DNA from: an uncultured Candidatus Altimarinota bacterium
Lineage (GTDB): Bacteria > Patescibacteriota > Gracilibacteria > BD1-5 > UBA2023
DNA length: 16,817 nucleotides
Direction: 5' to 3'
NCBI GenBank assembly: GCA_938036655.1
Contig: CALHQS010000033.1
Coordinates: forward strand, 1-16,817
Of the stretch, positions 1 to 7,261 are shown piece by piece (within the stretch, counting starts at the first letter, position 1; every line of letters begins with the position of its first letter). The position numbers and the translations under genes were made by a program. The notes beneath the pieces are model-generated. The model did no database searches. It saw only the letters and a list, made by a program, of their open reading frames with translations, and was not told the origin of the DNA.

Positions 1-2
1 GT

Positions 3-182
3 GAAGAAGTGGCTCGTTTTCATGATTTTGCTGAAATTGAAGCGTGGTGGAATGCGGATAAACGCGATTATTTTGCAAAAAAATCTGAGGAAAAAGTTTC
101 TGAAAATAATGAGCATATTTCTGAAAATATTATTTCTGATACAAAAAAAGAGTCTTCTTCTGAAGATCCTCTTGTATTTTAA
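3..182 (+). CDS. C-terminal end of an unknown protein (5' truncated by window)
   Basis: This frame is open from the first bases of the window to a TAA and gives 59 residues of a protein whose start lies upstream. It begins EEVARFHDFAEIEAWW and ends in a polar Glu/Ser/Lys-rich tail (ending SSSEDPLVF) that looks disordered. The frame starting with GTG at base 1 gives only a Lys/Leu/Ile-rich shadow product, whereas this frame has normal acidic protein composition. I do not recognise the family from so short a piece. The next gene starts 16 bases downstream on the same strand, so the two may be cotranscribed. Confidence 0.6.
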   Translation, partial: EEVARFHDFAEIEAWWNADKRDYFAKKSEEKVSENNEHISENIISDTKKESSSEDPLVF

Positions 183-198
183 TTTTTAAAAAAATTGT

Positions 199-411
199 AT
201 GATTAACGCTCTTGATTTTCTTTTTCTCGTATTGGCGTTTGGACTTATTCCAGTTTTTGTGCTTTTTTCTATGATTTTGTGGCGTGTTTATAAAAATATG
301 GACAGAATTGATAATATTCTCACTTTTTTTGAGTCTATCATGTCGTTTACGCGCAATCTTGATCAAATTCCGGGACTGATTGTTTCCAAAATTACCCAAT
401 ACTTCAAATAA
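199..411 (+). CDS. small single-pass membrane protein, function unknown
   Basis: A 70-residue protein with one strong hydrophobic segment at about residues 5-28 (LDFLFLVLAFGLIPVFVLFS), followed by a short positively charged stretch (WRVYKN) and an amphipathic C-terminal half. This suggests a single-pass membrane protein with its C-terminal part in the cytoplasm. It follows the truncated upstream gene by 16 bases. Its TAA stop directly abuts the stop of the convergent mtaB-like gene (taaTTA), leaving no room for a terminator between them. No family recognised; the protein-like composition and tight packing support it being real. Confidence 0.6.
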   Translation: MINALDFLFLVLAFGLIPVFVLFSMILWRVYKNMDRIDNILTFFESIMSFTRNLDQIPGLIVSKITQYFK

Positions 412-1710
412 TTAGTCCTCCACACTTGTATCAATCATTTTGAGATATTTTCCTAGCACGATTTTTCCTCGTGCTATTTTTTGATCAGGAAGTGGCTCAA
501 AATTGGTCTCGTTACACGCTAAATAATTTTCCGTTGAACCAAAAAATTTTCCCGTTGCATCAGCTTTTTCAATCAGTACTTTCAAAATTTTTCCAATAGA
601 TTTTTCTGCCAATTTTTTCTTTTCAATCTGCCCGTGTTCCAAGAGAGTTTTGGTTCGCTGTTGTGCGATATGGTTGGGCACCTGATTTGGGAAAACACCA
701 GCAGGAACACTGTAATGATCAACGTGTCCAGAAAACGGAAATGCGTGCAATTGCGTAATTCCAAAATCATCAATGAGTGCGAGTGTATCAGCAAAATTCT
801 CGTCCGTTTCACCCGGAAAGCCAGCGATAATATCAGCACCAATATTCAGGGTTACGCCATCTTCACGATTAAGTCCGCGCAATTTTCCAAGTACTTCGCG
901 AACTTTTGTTCCATCATAATGGCGATTCATTTTGGCGAGAATTGGCGTCGAACCTGATTGGATCGAGAGGTGTACATACGCGATGATGCGTTCATTTTTG
1001 AACAAATCAATGAGCTCATCAGAGAAAAATTCTACGCCAAGCGAAGAAATTCTCACGCGTTCAATTTCGGTTTCTTCGAGAATAGTTTTGATAAGATTCA
1101 CAAATTGAGAATCTTGAAAATCATTGGAACTTTCCGCTCCCCAAGCGCCCAGATTGATTCCTGTCAGTACAATTTCTTTTCCACCGCCGCGAACAAATGT
1201 ATGGATTTCATCAAGAATCTCATCAATCGGCCGGAATTTGTGTCGCCCACGAGCTTGAACTGTCAGACAAAAAGTACAAAAATTATCACATCCAGTCTGT
1301 ACGACCATATATTTTCGTGTAAAAATCTGTTTCAGATTTTTACTCCGAAGTGAACGAAGTTTTGTTTGCATCATTTTTTTCTTTTCTTCTTCGCTCATCG
1401 CAAAATCGCTCGGATCTTCTGGTAAAACCTCGATTTTATCTTGAAAATTTTTCAATTCGTGATATATTTCATAAAATTTTGGATCCACCACACCATCGCG
1501 AATATTCCCACACCCAGACAGGTAGAGTTTTTCACCTTCTTTGAGAGTTTTGAGCTTTTTGAGTGCGTGTTTCACCCATTTTGCCTTGGCACGATCGGTT
1601 ACCACACAAGATGCGATAAAATAACCCACTTTATCCTCCAAATGTGGATGGGCAAGCCATTTTTCAGCAAAATATTTATTCGTTTTACAACCAAAAACTT
1701 TGTATTCCAT
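412..1710 (-). CDS. mtaB: tRNA methylthiotransferase, MtaB-like (radical SAM)
   Basis: A 432-residue methylthiotransferase of the MiaB/MtaB family, which adds a methylthio group to a modified adenosine at tRNA position 37 using S-adenosylmethionine and two 4Fe-4S clusters. The N-terminal UPF0004 domain has the three expected cluster cysteines, C8 (KVFGCKTN), C35 (ASCVVT) and C67 (SGCGN). The radical SAM motif is C141-x3-C145-x2-C148 (GCDNFCTFC), followed by ARGRHKFRP and the family segment VLTGINLGAWG. A TRAM-like domain occupies about the last 65 residues. The sequence around the radical SAM motif favours MtaB (acting on t6A) over MiaB, but specificity cannot be proven by eye. ATG at 1710 is preferred to an in-frame TTG at 1716. 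The start is only 12 bases from the divergent DUF167 start. No UGA-Gly codon is used. Confidence 0.9.
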   Translation of the reverse strand: MEYKVFGCKTNKYFAEKWLAHPHLEDKVGYFIASCVVTDRAKAKWVKHALKKLKTLKEGEKLYLSGCGNIRDGVVDPKFYEIYHELKNFQDKIEVLPEDPSDFAMSEEEKKKMMQTKLRSLRSKNLKQIFTRKYMVVQTGCDNFCTFCLTVQARGRHKFRPIDEILDEIHTFVRGGGKEIVLTGINLGAWGAESSNDFQDSQFVNLIKTILEETEIERVRISSLGVEFFSDELIDLFKNERIIAYVHLSIQSGSTPILAKMNRHYDGTKVREVLGKLRGLNREDGVTLNIGADIIAGFPGETDENFADTLALIDDFGITQLHAFPFSGHVDHYSVPAGVFPNQVPNHIAQQRTKTLLEHGQIEKKKLAEKSIGKILKVLIEKADATGKFFGSTENYLACNETNFEPLPDQKIARGKIVLGKYLKMIDTSVED

Positions 1711-1722
1711 AATCAAAAAAAT

Positions 1723-1959
1723 ATGCTACAAGATATGATTTTTGAAGAAATTGTCAAAATAAAAGTGATTCCGCGCGCGAAAAAAACGGAAATTATTGGA
1801 ACTATGGATGATGGAACACTCAAAATTCGCATCAAGGCGGTTCCAGAAAATTGAAAAGCAAATGATGAGTTAGTCGGATTTTTGAAAAAAATAACGGGCG
1901 CCGATTGGGAAATTCTTTCAGGTGCAACCGCCACGCGTAAGCTTCTCAGACGAAAATAA
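1723..1959 (+). CDS. DUF167 / YggU family protein (contains one UGA-Gly)
   Basis: A 78-residue protein of the small conserved DUF167 (YggU) family, whose function is not firmly known. It has the family pattern: a strand with VKIKVIPRAKKTEIIG, then LKIRIKAVPEN-G-KANDELVGFL, then a C-terminal SGATATRKLLRRK. The Gly of the conserved GKAN motif (residue 44) is encoded by TGA at 1852-1854; under the standard code the protein would be cut just before its most conserved part. The full length matches the family. ATG at 1735 is an alternative start. The gene is divergent from mtaB and ends in a bidirectional terminator that overlaps its stop codon. Confidence 0.9.
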
Positions 1960-1980
1960 AATTCCCAAAAGGGAATTTTT
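1958..1980. terminator. bidirectional hairpin terminator
   Basis: Inverted repeat aaaattccc / aaaa / gggaatttt (arms 1958-1966 and 1971-1979), with T-tracts in both directions. It lies between the convergent DUF167 and sigma-like genes. It overlaps the TAA of the first gene and touches the stop of the second, so it can serve both. Confidence 0.75.
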
Positions 1981-3023
1981 TATGCAACTTTTGCCTGGTA
2001 GAGATTTCGTCCCACTCGTTCGATAAAATCTTTATTTTGGAGATTCATATAAATTGTTGTACTTTTTACTTGACGAATTTTGAGAACTTTATCAGTAATT
2101 TCTTCCGTTGAAAGTGGTCCTTCATTTTTCTTGAAAATATCCAAAATCACATCGAGAACAGTTCCTTCTTTATATCCCCATTCTTTCAAAACATAGATTC
2201 CGCGCCCAATCAGAACAAATTCTTCATTGCGAATAAGCTCGTTGTGAATCGTGGAAATTTTCACTACTTCACCAAAATATTCAGTAATCGCGTTCGCAAT
2301 ATCCATAAAATGCATTGGTTCGCGAGATTTTTTGAGTGTATAAATCGCTTTATCTTTCAGAGTTGCTGGATTCAAAATTTTCCATTTTTCGAGACCAATA
2401 TATTTTCCTTCGCCCTTCACAACATCCAAGAAAATATCCATTACTGAATCAATCATAATCGCCTCAAGTTTTCCAAATTGAGCAAAAAGATTCGTGCGAA
2501 TGGTATCATACAAAGCTACTGTTTCCATGATATCACCGCGCTTTTTAAGGATTTTTACAGCTTCCTTGTGGATAGTTTCAATCATTTTTTTCGAAACTTC
2601 TGGAAAGTGAAAATACGAATTTGTCCCCAATTGCGGCTTTGATTTTTGAAGTTGATAGTCTGCCTGAAGAAGAATATCAATAATATTGGCATTGAGCGTT
2701 GAATCGAGGCCAATATCAGCGATAATCGCGTTAATCAAGCGATCTCGAATCATCACGCCACCGTGCATTTTTAGGATTTTTTCTCCAGAATTCTGAATCA
2801 CTACGAGGTCACTGGTTCGCATGATGCGTCCAATTTTTCGGATTCCCACATCTTCGATTTGTCGAACGCGCTCACGAGTAATTCCGTACGCATTCCCAAT
2901 TTCTTGAAGGGTTTCCTTATTTCCGTTAAACCCAATTCGACGCATGATAACTGATTTTTCTTTTTCTGTTAACGAATCGAGAATGGAATGAAAACCAGCA
3001 GTTACTTGAGCAGTAGTAGTCAT
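1980..3023 (-). CDS. sigma-70 region 4-like / HARE-HTH domain transcription regulator
   Basis: A 347-residue protein. Residues about 18-66 resemble sigma-70 region 4: LTEKEKSVIMRRIGF, then a helix-turn-helix TLQEIGNAYGITRERVRQIE and IRKIGRIM. Residues about 223-285 fit a HARE-HTH winged helix like that of the RNA polymerase delta subunit (PMHFMDIANAITEYFG, then STIHNELIRNEEFVLIGRGI and YVLKEWGY). A second winged-helix-like segment follows to the C-terminus (GPLSTEEITDKV ... FIERVGRNLYQ). There is no sigma region 2 for -10 recognition and melting, so it is unlikely to be an independent sigma factor; a role as RNA polymerase-associated regulator is inferred. ATG at 3023 is chosen; GTG at 3041 would add six residues. 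A sigma-70-type promoter lies just upstream. Confidence 0.8.
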   Translation of the reverse strand: MTTTAQVTAGFHSILDSLTEKEKSVIMRRIGFNGNKETLQEIGNAYGITRERVRQIEDVGIRKIGRIMRTSDLVVIQNSGEKILKMHGGVMIRDRLINAIIADIGLDSTLNANIIDILLQADYQLQKSKPQLGTNSYFHFPEVSKKMIETIHKEAVKILKKRGDIMETVALYDTIRTNLFAQFGKLEAIMIDSVMDIFLDVVKGEGKYIGLEKWKILNPATLKDKAIYTLKKSREPMHFMDIANAITEYFGEVVKISTIHNELIRNEEFVLIGRGIYVLKEWGYKEGTVLDVILDIFKKNEGPLSTEEITDKVLKIRQVKSTTIYMNLQNKDFIERVGRNLYQAKVA

Positions 3024-3063
3024 AATAAGCAGTTCACTCACTGAAATAAGAAATAAACTAGTT

Positions 3064-3093
3064 AATATAATATGATATTTTTTGAAAAGTCAA
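3064..3093 (-). promoter_or_regulatory. sigma-70-type promoter for the sigma-like/HARE-HTH gene
   Basis: On the minus strand, TTGACT (3088-3093) precedes TATATT (3064-3069) with an 18-base spacer; an overlapping TATTAT (3067-3072) would give 15. It starts just after the code-25 stop of the upstream gene at 3102 and lies about 40 bases before the ATG. Confidence 0.55.
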
Positions 3094-3101
3094 GCGTTTT
3101 T

Positions 3102-3740
3102 TTAAAAAGGAAGTGACATATTTTGTTTTTTTCTTTCGTTTTCCTGATGCGCATCAGGATGTATAATATTTTTGTACTCTCACAAATTTTCTTTCATTTG
3201 TTTATCAAGATAATAACTCTCGGTATTTTGAATTTTTACGCGTTTTGAAAGAAAAAATCCACAAATAATCATACATACAACACTCGCTCCAGCAAGCGGA
3301 AATCCACTTTTGAATTCCGTCGCGCCAAAAACATTATATGCAGGCGAGAGAAAAATAATTTGCATAATCGCCACCAAAATCATCGTCGAAACAAAAACAA
3401 CCGCTTGCGTATCAGAAAGTCTGAATGGAACATAGGCGCGAATTTGTTCTTTTTTGGTATGTGAAAGAAGAAAAAATGGTACAATAATCACGCTCACCAA
3501 AATTCCGTATCCAATAAATCCGAGATATCGACTAAATGGCCCAAAAGTTTGCACGCCATTCGTGTTGGAGGTAATTTCGAGCCACGGCATAAAAAGCGAC
3601 ACAAATAACAAAAATGCCATCACCAAAATTAACCTTCCTGAAAATGGTAATTTCCCAGCCCCAAAGCCCAAACGCGAGAAAAAATTCAAAATTTGTTTTT
3701 TTAATTTTCTATTTTGAATATTTGTGTTATACTGTGACAT
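3102..3740 (-). CDS. four-helix membrane protein, function unknown (one UGA-Gly)
   Basis: A 212-residue protein with a basic N-terminus and four hydrophobic segments at about residues 37-56 (LILVMAFLLFVSLFMPWLEI), 72-93, 113-133 and 149-166. The C-terminal tail is hydrophilic. The TGA at 3180-3182 (residue 187), a stop in the standard code, is read as Gly here. The frame then continues 25 more codons to TAA at 3102, which leaves just enough room for the promoter of the next gene. I do not recognise a family. It is transcribed in the same direction as the sigma-like gene. A -10-like TATAAT sits nine bases before the ATG, suggesting a nearly leaderless message. The extension rests on the code assignment, not on homology. 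Confidence 0.65.
3142..3159. repeat. 18-bp perfect palindrome
   Basis: TCCTGATGC followed directly by GCATCAGGA, a perfect palindrome without a loop. It lies in the last codons of the membrane protein gene, about 50 bases upstream of the -35 box of the sigma-like gene. No strong T-tract follows on either strand, so an operator for a dimeric regulator is at least as likely as a terminator. Confidence 0.6.
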
Positions 3741-4130
3741 ATCGAAAAATTATATGTTCACAGAGTAGTCAAAAATATTTTTTTTTCAAGATTTTTCCAA
3801 AGATTTTTCCTCAAAATTTTTCGCCATTTTTTCCAAAAATTTTTCTTCTCTTTTTCAAAATGATAAAAAATTCTCGCAACATTTTTATTCTTCTTTTTAT
3901 CGGAATTTTTCGTTTTTTCAAAATTGCGATTTTTTGAATTTTTTCTCTTCTCTTTTTTCGAAAAATCAATACAATGCACAAAAATGTGGACAAAAAGTTT
4001 CCATTTTTAGAAGAAATGCTTGAAAAATGACCAGCGCGATTTTTTGCTTTTCCGACGACAATTCGGCTTGGTAGGGCGATTTTTTCTCCGATTTTGTTTC
4101 TTTTTTCTCAAAAAAATGTTTCCTCAGAAA
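3741..4130. other. low-complexity T-rich intergenic region
   Basis: About 390 bases between two divergent genes without a convincing gene. The first 110 bases are repeats of T runs broken by short GC pieces (aagatttttcc occurs twice in tandem). Minus-strand frames here give Lys/Asn-rich products typical of shadows. Bases about 4020-4085 are less AT-rich. A small plus-strand frame (3860-4147) is open under code 25 and is listed separately at low confidence. I see no clear promoter pair for the pilin gene, although TACAAT at 3970-3975 is a possible -10 box. Confidence 0.5.
3749..3754 (-). promoter_or_regulatory. -10 box for the four-helix membrane protein gene
   Basis: Perfect TATAAT on the minus strand ending nine bases before the ATG at 3740. 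A transcript would begin one to three bases before the start codon, so it would be close to leaderless. A TTGACT lies upstream but only 12 bases away, too close to be a normal -35 partner. Confidence 0.4.
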
Positions 4131-4147
4131 ATGATAAAAATTCGTAA
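3860..4147 (+). CDS. doubtful small membrane ORF overlapping the pilin start
   Basis: Read with UGA as Gly, this frame is open for 95 residues from ATG to TAA, crossing two TGA codons. It has a hydrophobic N-terminal stretch (IFILLFIGIFRFFKIAIF) and a better-looking second half (FPFLEEMLEKGPARFFAFP). An internal ATG at 3974 would give 57 residues. It overlaps the first 17 bases of the pilin gene in another frame, which would allow translational coupling. Low-complexity T-rich DNA easily produces such frames, and no family is recognised. Confidence 0.3.
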
Positions 4148-5315
4148 AAAAGGTTTAACGTTGGTCGAATTGATGCTCAGTATGACAATTTTTTCGTTGA
4201 TTATGATTTTTATTTTGTCGTCTGTGCAGTCAATGATGGTAGCGCGCATCAAAAGTATGAACCGCATCGCGCTCACGGAAGAATTGTATTTTTTCTCAGA
4301 ACAATTGTTCACAGCAATCAAAGAAGGTGGAACGATTGATTATGAAGAATACTGGAATCGTAAGACATACAACACAGAAATGAATGGTTCGCATTACAAA
4401 TTTGCGTCTGGGCTTGGAAATTTTGGACATGCCACCACTGGCCGCGTGATAGACTTAAAGCGAGATTATTTTGGAGAAAATTTTTTCTATTGTCGTAGCC
4501 AAGATGCTTCTCATCGAATGGGCTCTGAGTGATGCGTTAAAGAGTCAATTCTCAATACTGTTGGTGCGAATCTGGAGGGACAGATGAAGCGCTATGGCCA
4601 GTATGCCTTGCAATTTTGGGATTATAATGGAAATGCCAATAATGATGGCGGTGATGAAAATCGTGATGGAAATATTGTTGGTGATGAAGATGATCGTAAT
4701 CTCTGGAATGGGCCAGAAGTTTTTAGTGGATCTGTTCACGAGTTATATCTGATCAATAAAACAGACCCAAAAAACCCAACCCGCACATTTTTCCGATGGA
4801 AAATTATTGATGATCCAAATAAAAGTGCTGGTGATTCTTGTGAAATAACTCAGGATGCCGATGGATATTTTACCGCTGATGATCATTGTCTTGGAATGAT
4901 TCAAATGCTCAAATTACGAGGATTGGATCGTGGTTCTAAGCATGACGGAACTGGTGCTGATGCGTATGATGGAGTGATTGATACATGGATTTGTGAAGAT
5001 GGTTGGTCTTGTGCTGGAAAAGATATTGGCGAATGACGACTCGCGACAGGATCTGACAGTGAGTGGATTAATCTTTTCCCAAATACCGTATCAGTTCGAA
5101 AATTCCATCTGGATTTATTTCCAAAAAAAGATCCATGGCTCGCTGCCGCGTCGCCTGATTGTATAGGAAATTGTACAGGAACAAGCCCATTTATCCATCC
5201 ATATATGCGGTATTCTCTGGAACTTTGATTTTCTCATGGCTTGCGTCGTCGCATTAAAAATGAAAATCCGATTATTTCAATTTCTACCACTGCAAATCTT
5301 GACGATTTCAGATAA
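4131..5315 (+). CDS. type IV pilin-like protein with Cys- and Asp-rich exported domain
   Basis: A 394-residue prepilin-like protein. The short basic leader MIKIRKKG is followed by LTLVELMLSMTIFSLIM, a classic class III signal with prepilin peptidase cleavage after the Gly, Glu5 of the mature protein and one hydrophobic helix. The rest should lie outside the cell. It contains eight cysteines, which could form disulfides, and an Asp/Asn/Gly-rich loop at about residues 164-191 (such as NNDGGDENRDGN) that could bind calcium. Three in-frame TGA codons at 4530, 5034 and 5226 (residues 134, 302, 366) must be Gly; the standard code would split the gene into three pieces. ATG at 4116 is an alternative start. 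Processed pilins of this kind form type IV pili or related filaments; whether this is a major or minor pilin is not visible. Confidence 0.85.
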
Positions 5316-5370
5316 TATTTTATAATTTTTTCTTGAATTTTGTAAAAAATCCAAAAAAGCGAAAAAACTT

Positions 5371-5398
5371 TTGACATTTTTGATATTTTTTATACAAT
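5371..5398 (+). promoter_or_regulatory. sigma-70 promoter of the rpmH-rnpA-yidC operon
   Basis: Perfect -35 TTGACA (5371-5376), 16-base spacer, then -10 TACAAT (5393-5398, within tatacaat). The expected start site near 5405 leaves a leader of about 20 bases before the rpmH ATG. Confidence 0.7.
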
Positions 5399-5425
5399 TC
5401 GGGAGTTATTTTTCTTTATACTATT

Positions 5426-5677
5426 ATGCTAGGTAAACTTAAAAAACGAAAACGACTTCGTGTACACGGATTTTTGTCTCGCAAATCTACAGTAGATGGG
5501 AAAAAAGTTCTGCAGGCTCGTCGCCGCAAAGGACGTCATTCTCTTGCTGTGAGCTACCCAAATCGCTTTAAAAATGTTCGCGGAAAAAGCAAACATCACA
5601 ACATTGCTGGTGGAACTGCTCGCGTGGTAACTCTCCAGGGAACAACTGAACGATTCCGTCCAAGTATTTTAAACTAA
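5426..5677 (+). CDS. rpmH: ribosomal protein bL34 with C-terminal extension
   Basis: An 83-residue protein whose first 42 or so residues are ribosomal protein bL34 of the large subunit: KLKKRKRLRVHGFLSRKST, then GKKVLQARRRKGRHSL, matching the usual HGF and RRRxKGR motifs. bL34 is normally about 44-50 residues, so roughly 40 extra residues follow. These are basic (NRFKNVRGKSKHHN) and end with TLQGTTERFRPSILN. The extension uses the same codon style and has no internal stop, so it looks like a lineage-specific addition rather than a fusion. It is the first gene of the conserved rpmH-rnpA-yidC order, with rnpA starting 12 bases after its stop. Confidence 0.95.
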   Translation: MLGKLKKRKRLRVHGFLSRKSTVDGKKVLQARRRKGRHSLAVSYPNRFKNVRGKSKHHNIAGGTARVVTLQGTTERFRPSILN

Positions 5678-5689
5678 TCTCCAATTCTG

Positions 5690-6031
5690 ATGATAGCCAA
5701 AAAATATCGTCTTTCGGAGCGTGAATTAAAAAGGGTTTTTCGAGAGAAAAAACCTTTTTTTTCGTCTATGATGGTGGCGAATGTTCGCAAAAATAATCTT
5801 CCCCATGCTCGCGTGGGAATTTTGTTGTCGGGGAAAAATACACCTGGCAGCGTCAATCGTAACGCATTTCGCCGGATTTTTTATAAATCTGCTTGGCAAA
5901 TTCTCGAAAGTGAATATGATGTGGTCGTTGTTCTGAAAAAATGAACAAAATTGTCTCACAAAAATCCTCAGGATTTGGAAAATTTCCAACAAAATCTTGA
6001 TTTTATTTTTCAAAAAATTTTTTCTCAATAA
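5690..6031 (+). CDS. rnpA: ribonuclease P protein component (one UGA-Gly)
   Basis: A 113-residue protein subunit of RNase P, which helps the RNA subunit cleave the 5' leader from tRNA precursors. It has the N-terminal LSERELKRVFREKK, the central RVGILLSGKNTPGSVNRNAF and the basic RNR-type motif NRNAFRR (residues 56-62) that contacts RNA. The TGA at 5942 (residue 85) is read as Gly; without this the protein ends at 84 residues and loses its C-terminal helix, whereas 113 is the normal family length. It sits between rpmH and yidC, as in most bacteria, and ends three bases before the yidC ATG, which implies cotranscription. Confidence 0.93.
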
Positions 6032-6034
6032 CTT

Positions 6035-7240
6035 ATGAATCCTCTCAAAATTATTAATATTGCGCTTTTGTCGCTATTGATTGTTCTTTTTATTAATCTT
6101 TTTCAGCCGAAACAAACAACAGTTCCCACAAATGAGGTTTCGATTTCTGTGGTTCCGAACAGCGTAACGATTCCAAACATTCCGAAAGTGACAGTTCATA
6201 ATACAACGAGCAATGCTTTCACGATCAATACTTGTAATGATATTCGCTTGACACAAAATTCTCAACCGGTAAAAATCGAAACTTTTTCAACTGATTTTTG
6301 TCGCGATGTGGAATTTGGTACCAATTCTCATACAGAATTGGCTTTGTCATCACTTCATAAATTATTTGCTTCCAAACCAGCAAATTATATTTTGTCGCTT
6401 GATACGCATACAGCGGGCGAAAGAAATATTTCGTTTCAGGTGGAGGCACCAGGATTTTTCCGAAATTTTTTAAGAACGCTTATTTATAATCCGATTTATA
6501 ATCTTTTTGCTGGATTGATTGCATTTGTAACGGATTATTCACTTGGTTGGGCGATTGTGATTGTGACGGTGATTATTCGCTTGATTCTCTTGTATCCACA
6601 GCATCGAATGCTTGAAAATACACGAAAAATGGCGTCTTTGAACCCAAAAATTCGTGCGATTCAAAAAGAATATGCCAATGATCGTGCGACACAAGGAATG
6701 AAAATGATGGAGCTTTACAAACAGGAAAAAGTGAGCCCAATGGGTTCATGTTTGCCGCTATTGATTCAATTTCCGATTTTGATCGCTCTGTATTGGGTGA
6801 TTATGGGAATTACGGATATTTCTAATATTTATCACCGATACGATTTTCTTGCAGCATTTAATCCTACTGAAATCAATACATTTTTCTTTGGACAAAATTT
6901 ATTACAGTCTGGTGGGGTTGTCGCGTTTGTACTTGCAGGAATCTTGATGTTAACACAATTTTTGCAGTCATATCTTTCTATCAAGGCTCAGCCACCACTT
7001 CCAAAAGAAGAACCAAAAAAAGATGGTGACCCCGCAATGCCAACGCTTGATCCGCGTGTGATGCAAAAAATGACACTTTATGTATTTCCGTTTATGATCG
7101 GTATTTCTGCACTTTTTTTCCCGATCGGGCTTGGGTTGTATTGGTGGATTGGTTTGCTCTTTATGATTGTTCAGCAAATTTTTGTCAATGTACAGGCAGA
7201 AAAACAGAAACAAAAAGGCGAAATCGTTACTCGAAAATAA
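6035..7240 (+). CDS. yidC: membrane protein insertase YidC/Oxa1
   Basis: A 401-residue insertase that places proteins in the cytoplasmic membrane, alone or with SecYEG. An N-terminal membrane segment (residues about 5-22) is followed by an outside domain of about 120 residues, shorter than in proteobacteria. Then comes the conserved core from about residue 150: FFRNFLRTLIYNPIYNLFAG, a helix with the groove arginine (VIIRLILLYP), the coiled cytoplasmic loop with IRAIQKEYANDRATQGMKMM, MGSCLPLLIQFPILIALYW, and the last helices with FFPIGLGLYWWIG. The C-terminus is basic. It is the third gene of the rpmH operon and ends at a bidirectional terminator. It contains no UGA codon. Confidence 0.95.
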   Translation: MNPLKIINIALLSLLIVLFINLFQPKQTTVPTNEVSISVVPNSVTIPNIPKVTVHNTTSNAFTINTCNDIRLTQNSQPVKIETFSTDFCRDVEFGTNSHTELALSSLHKLFASKPANYILSLDTHTAGERNISFQVEAPGFFRNFLRTLIYNPIYNLFAGLIAFVTDYSLGWAIVIVTVIIRLILLYPQHRMLENTRKMASLNPKIRAIQKEYANDRATQGMKMMELYKQEKVSPMGSCLPLLIQFPILIALYWVIMGITDISNIYHRYDFLAAFNPTEINTFFFGQNLLQSGGVVAFVLAGILMLTQFLQSYLSIKAQPPLPKEEPKKDGDPAMPTLDPRVMQKMTLYVFPFMIGISALFFPIGLGLYWWIGLLFMIVQQIFVNVQAEKQKQKGEIVTRK

Positions 7241-7260
7241 AATCCCCATTTGGGGATTTT
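7239..7260. terminator. bidirectional hairpin terminator
   Basis: Perfect inverted repeat aaaatcccc / attt / ggggatttt (arms 7239-7247 and 7252-7260), followed by T runs on the plus strand and by A/T on the other. It overlaps the yidC stop and abuts the stop of the convergent CNNM gene at 7262. Confidence 0.8.
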
Positions 7261-7261
7261 A

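Noticed and set aside
582..1544. Several ORFs of 60-130 codons across the mtaB-like gene in other frames
   Set aside because: They overlap a clear, full-length methylthiotransferase gene and have no recognisable features.
3758..3993. Lys/Asn-rich minus-strand ORFs
   Set aside because: Low-complexity products from T-rich DNA with no domain or context; treated as noise.
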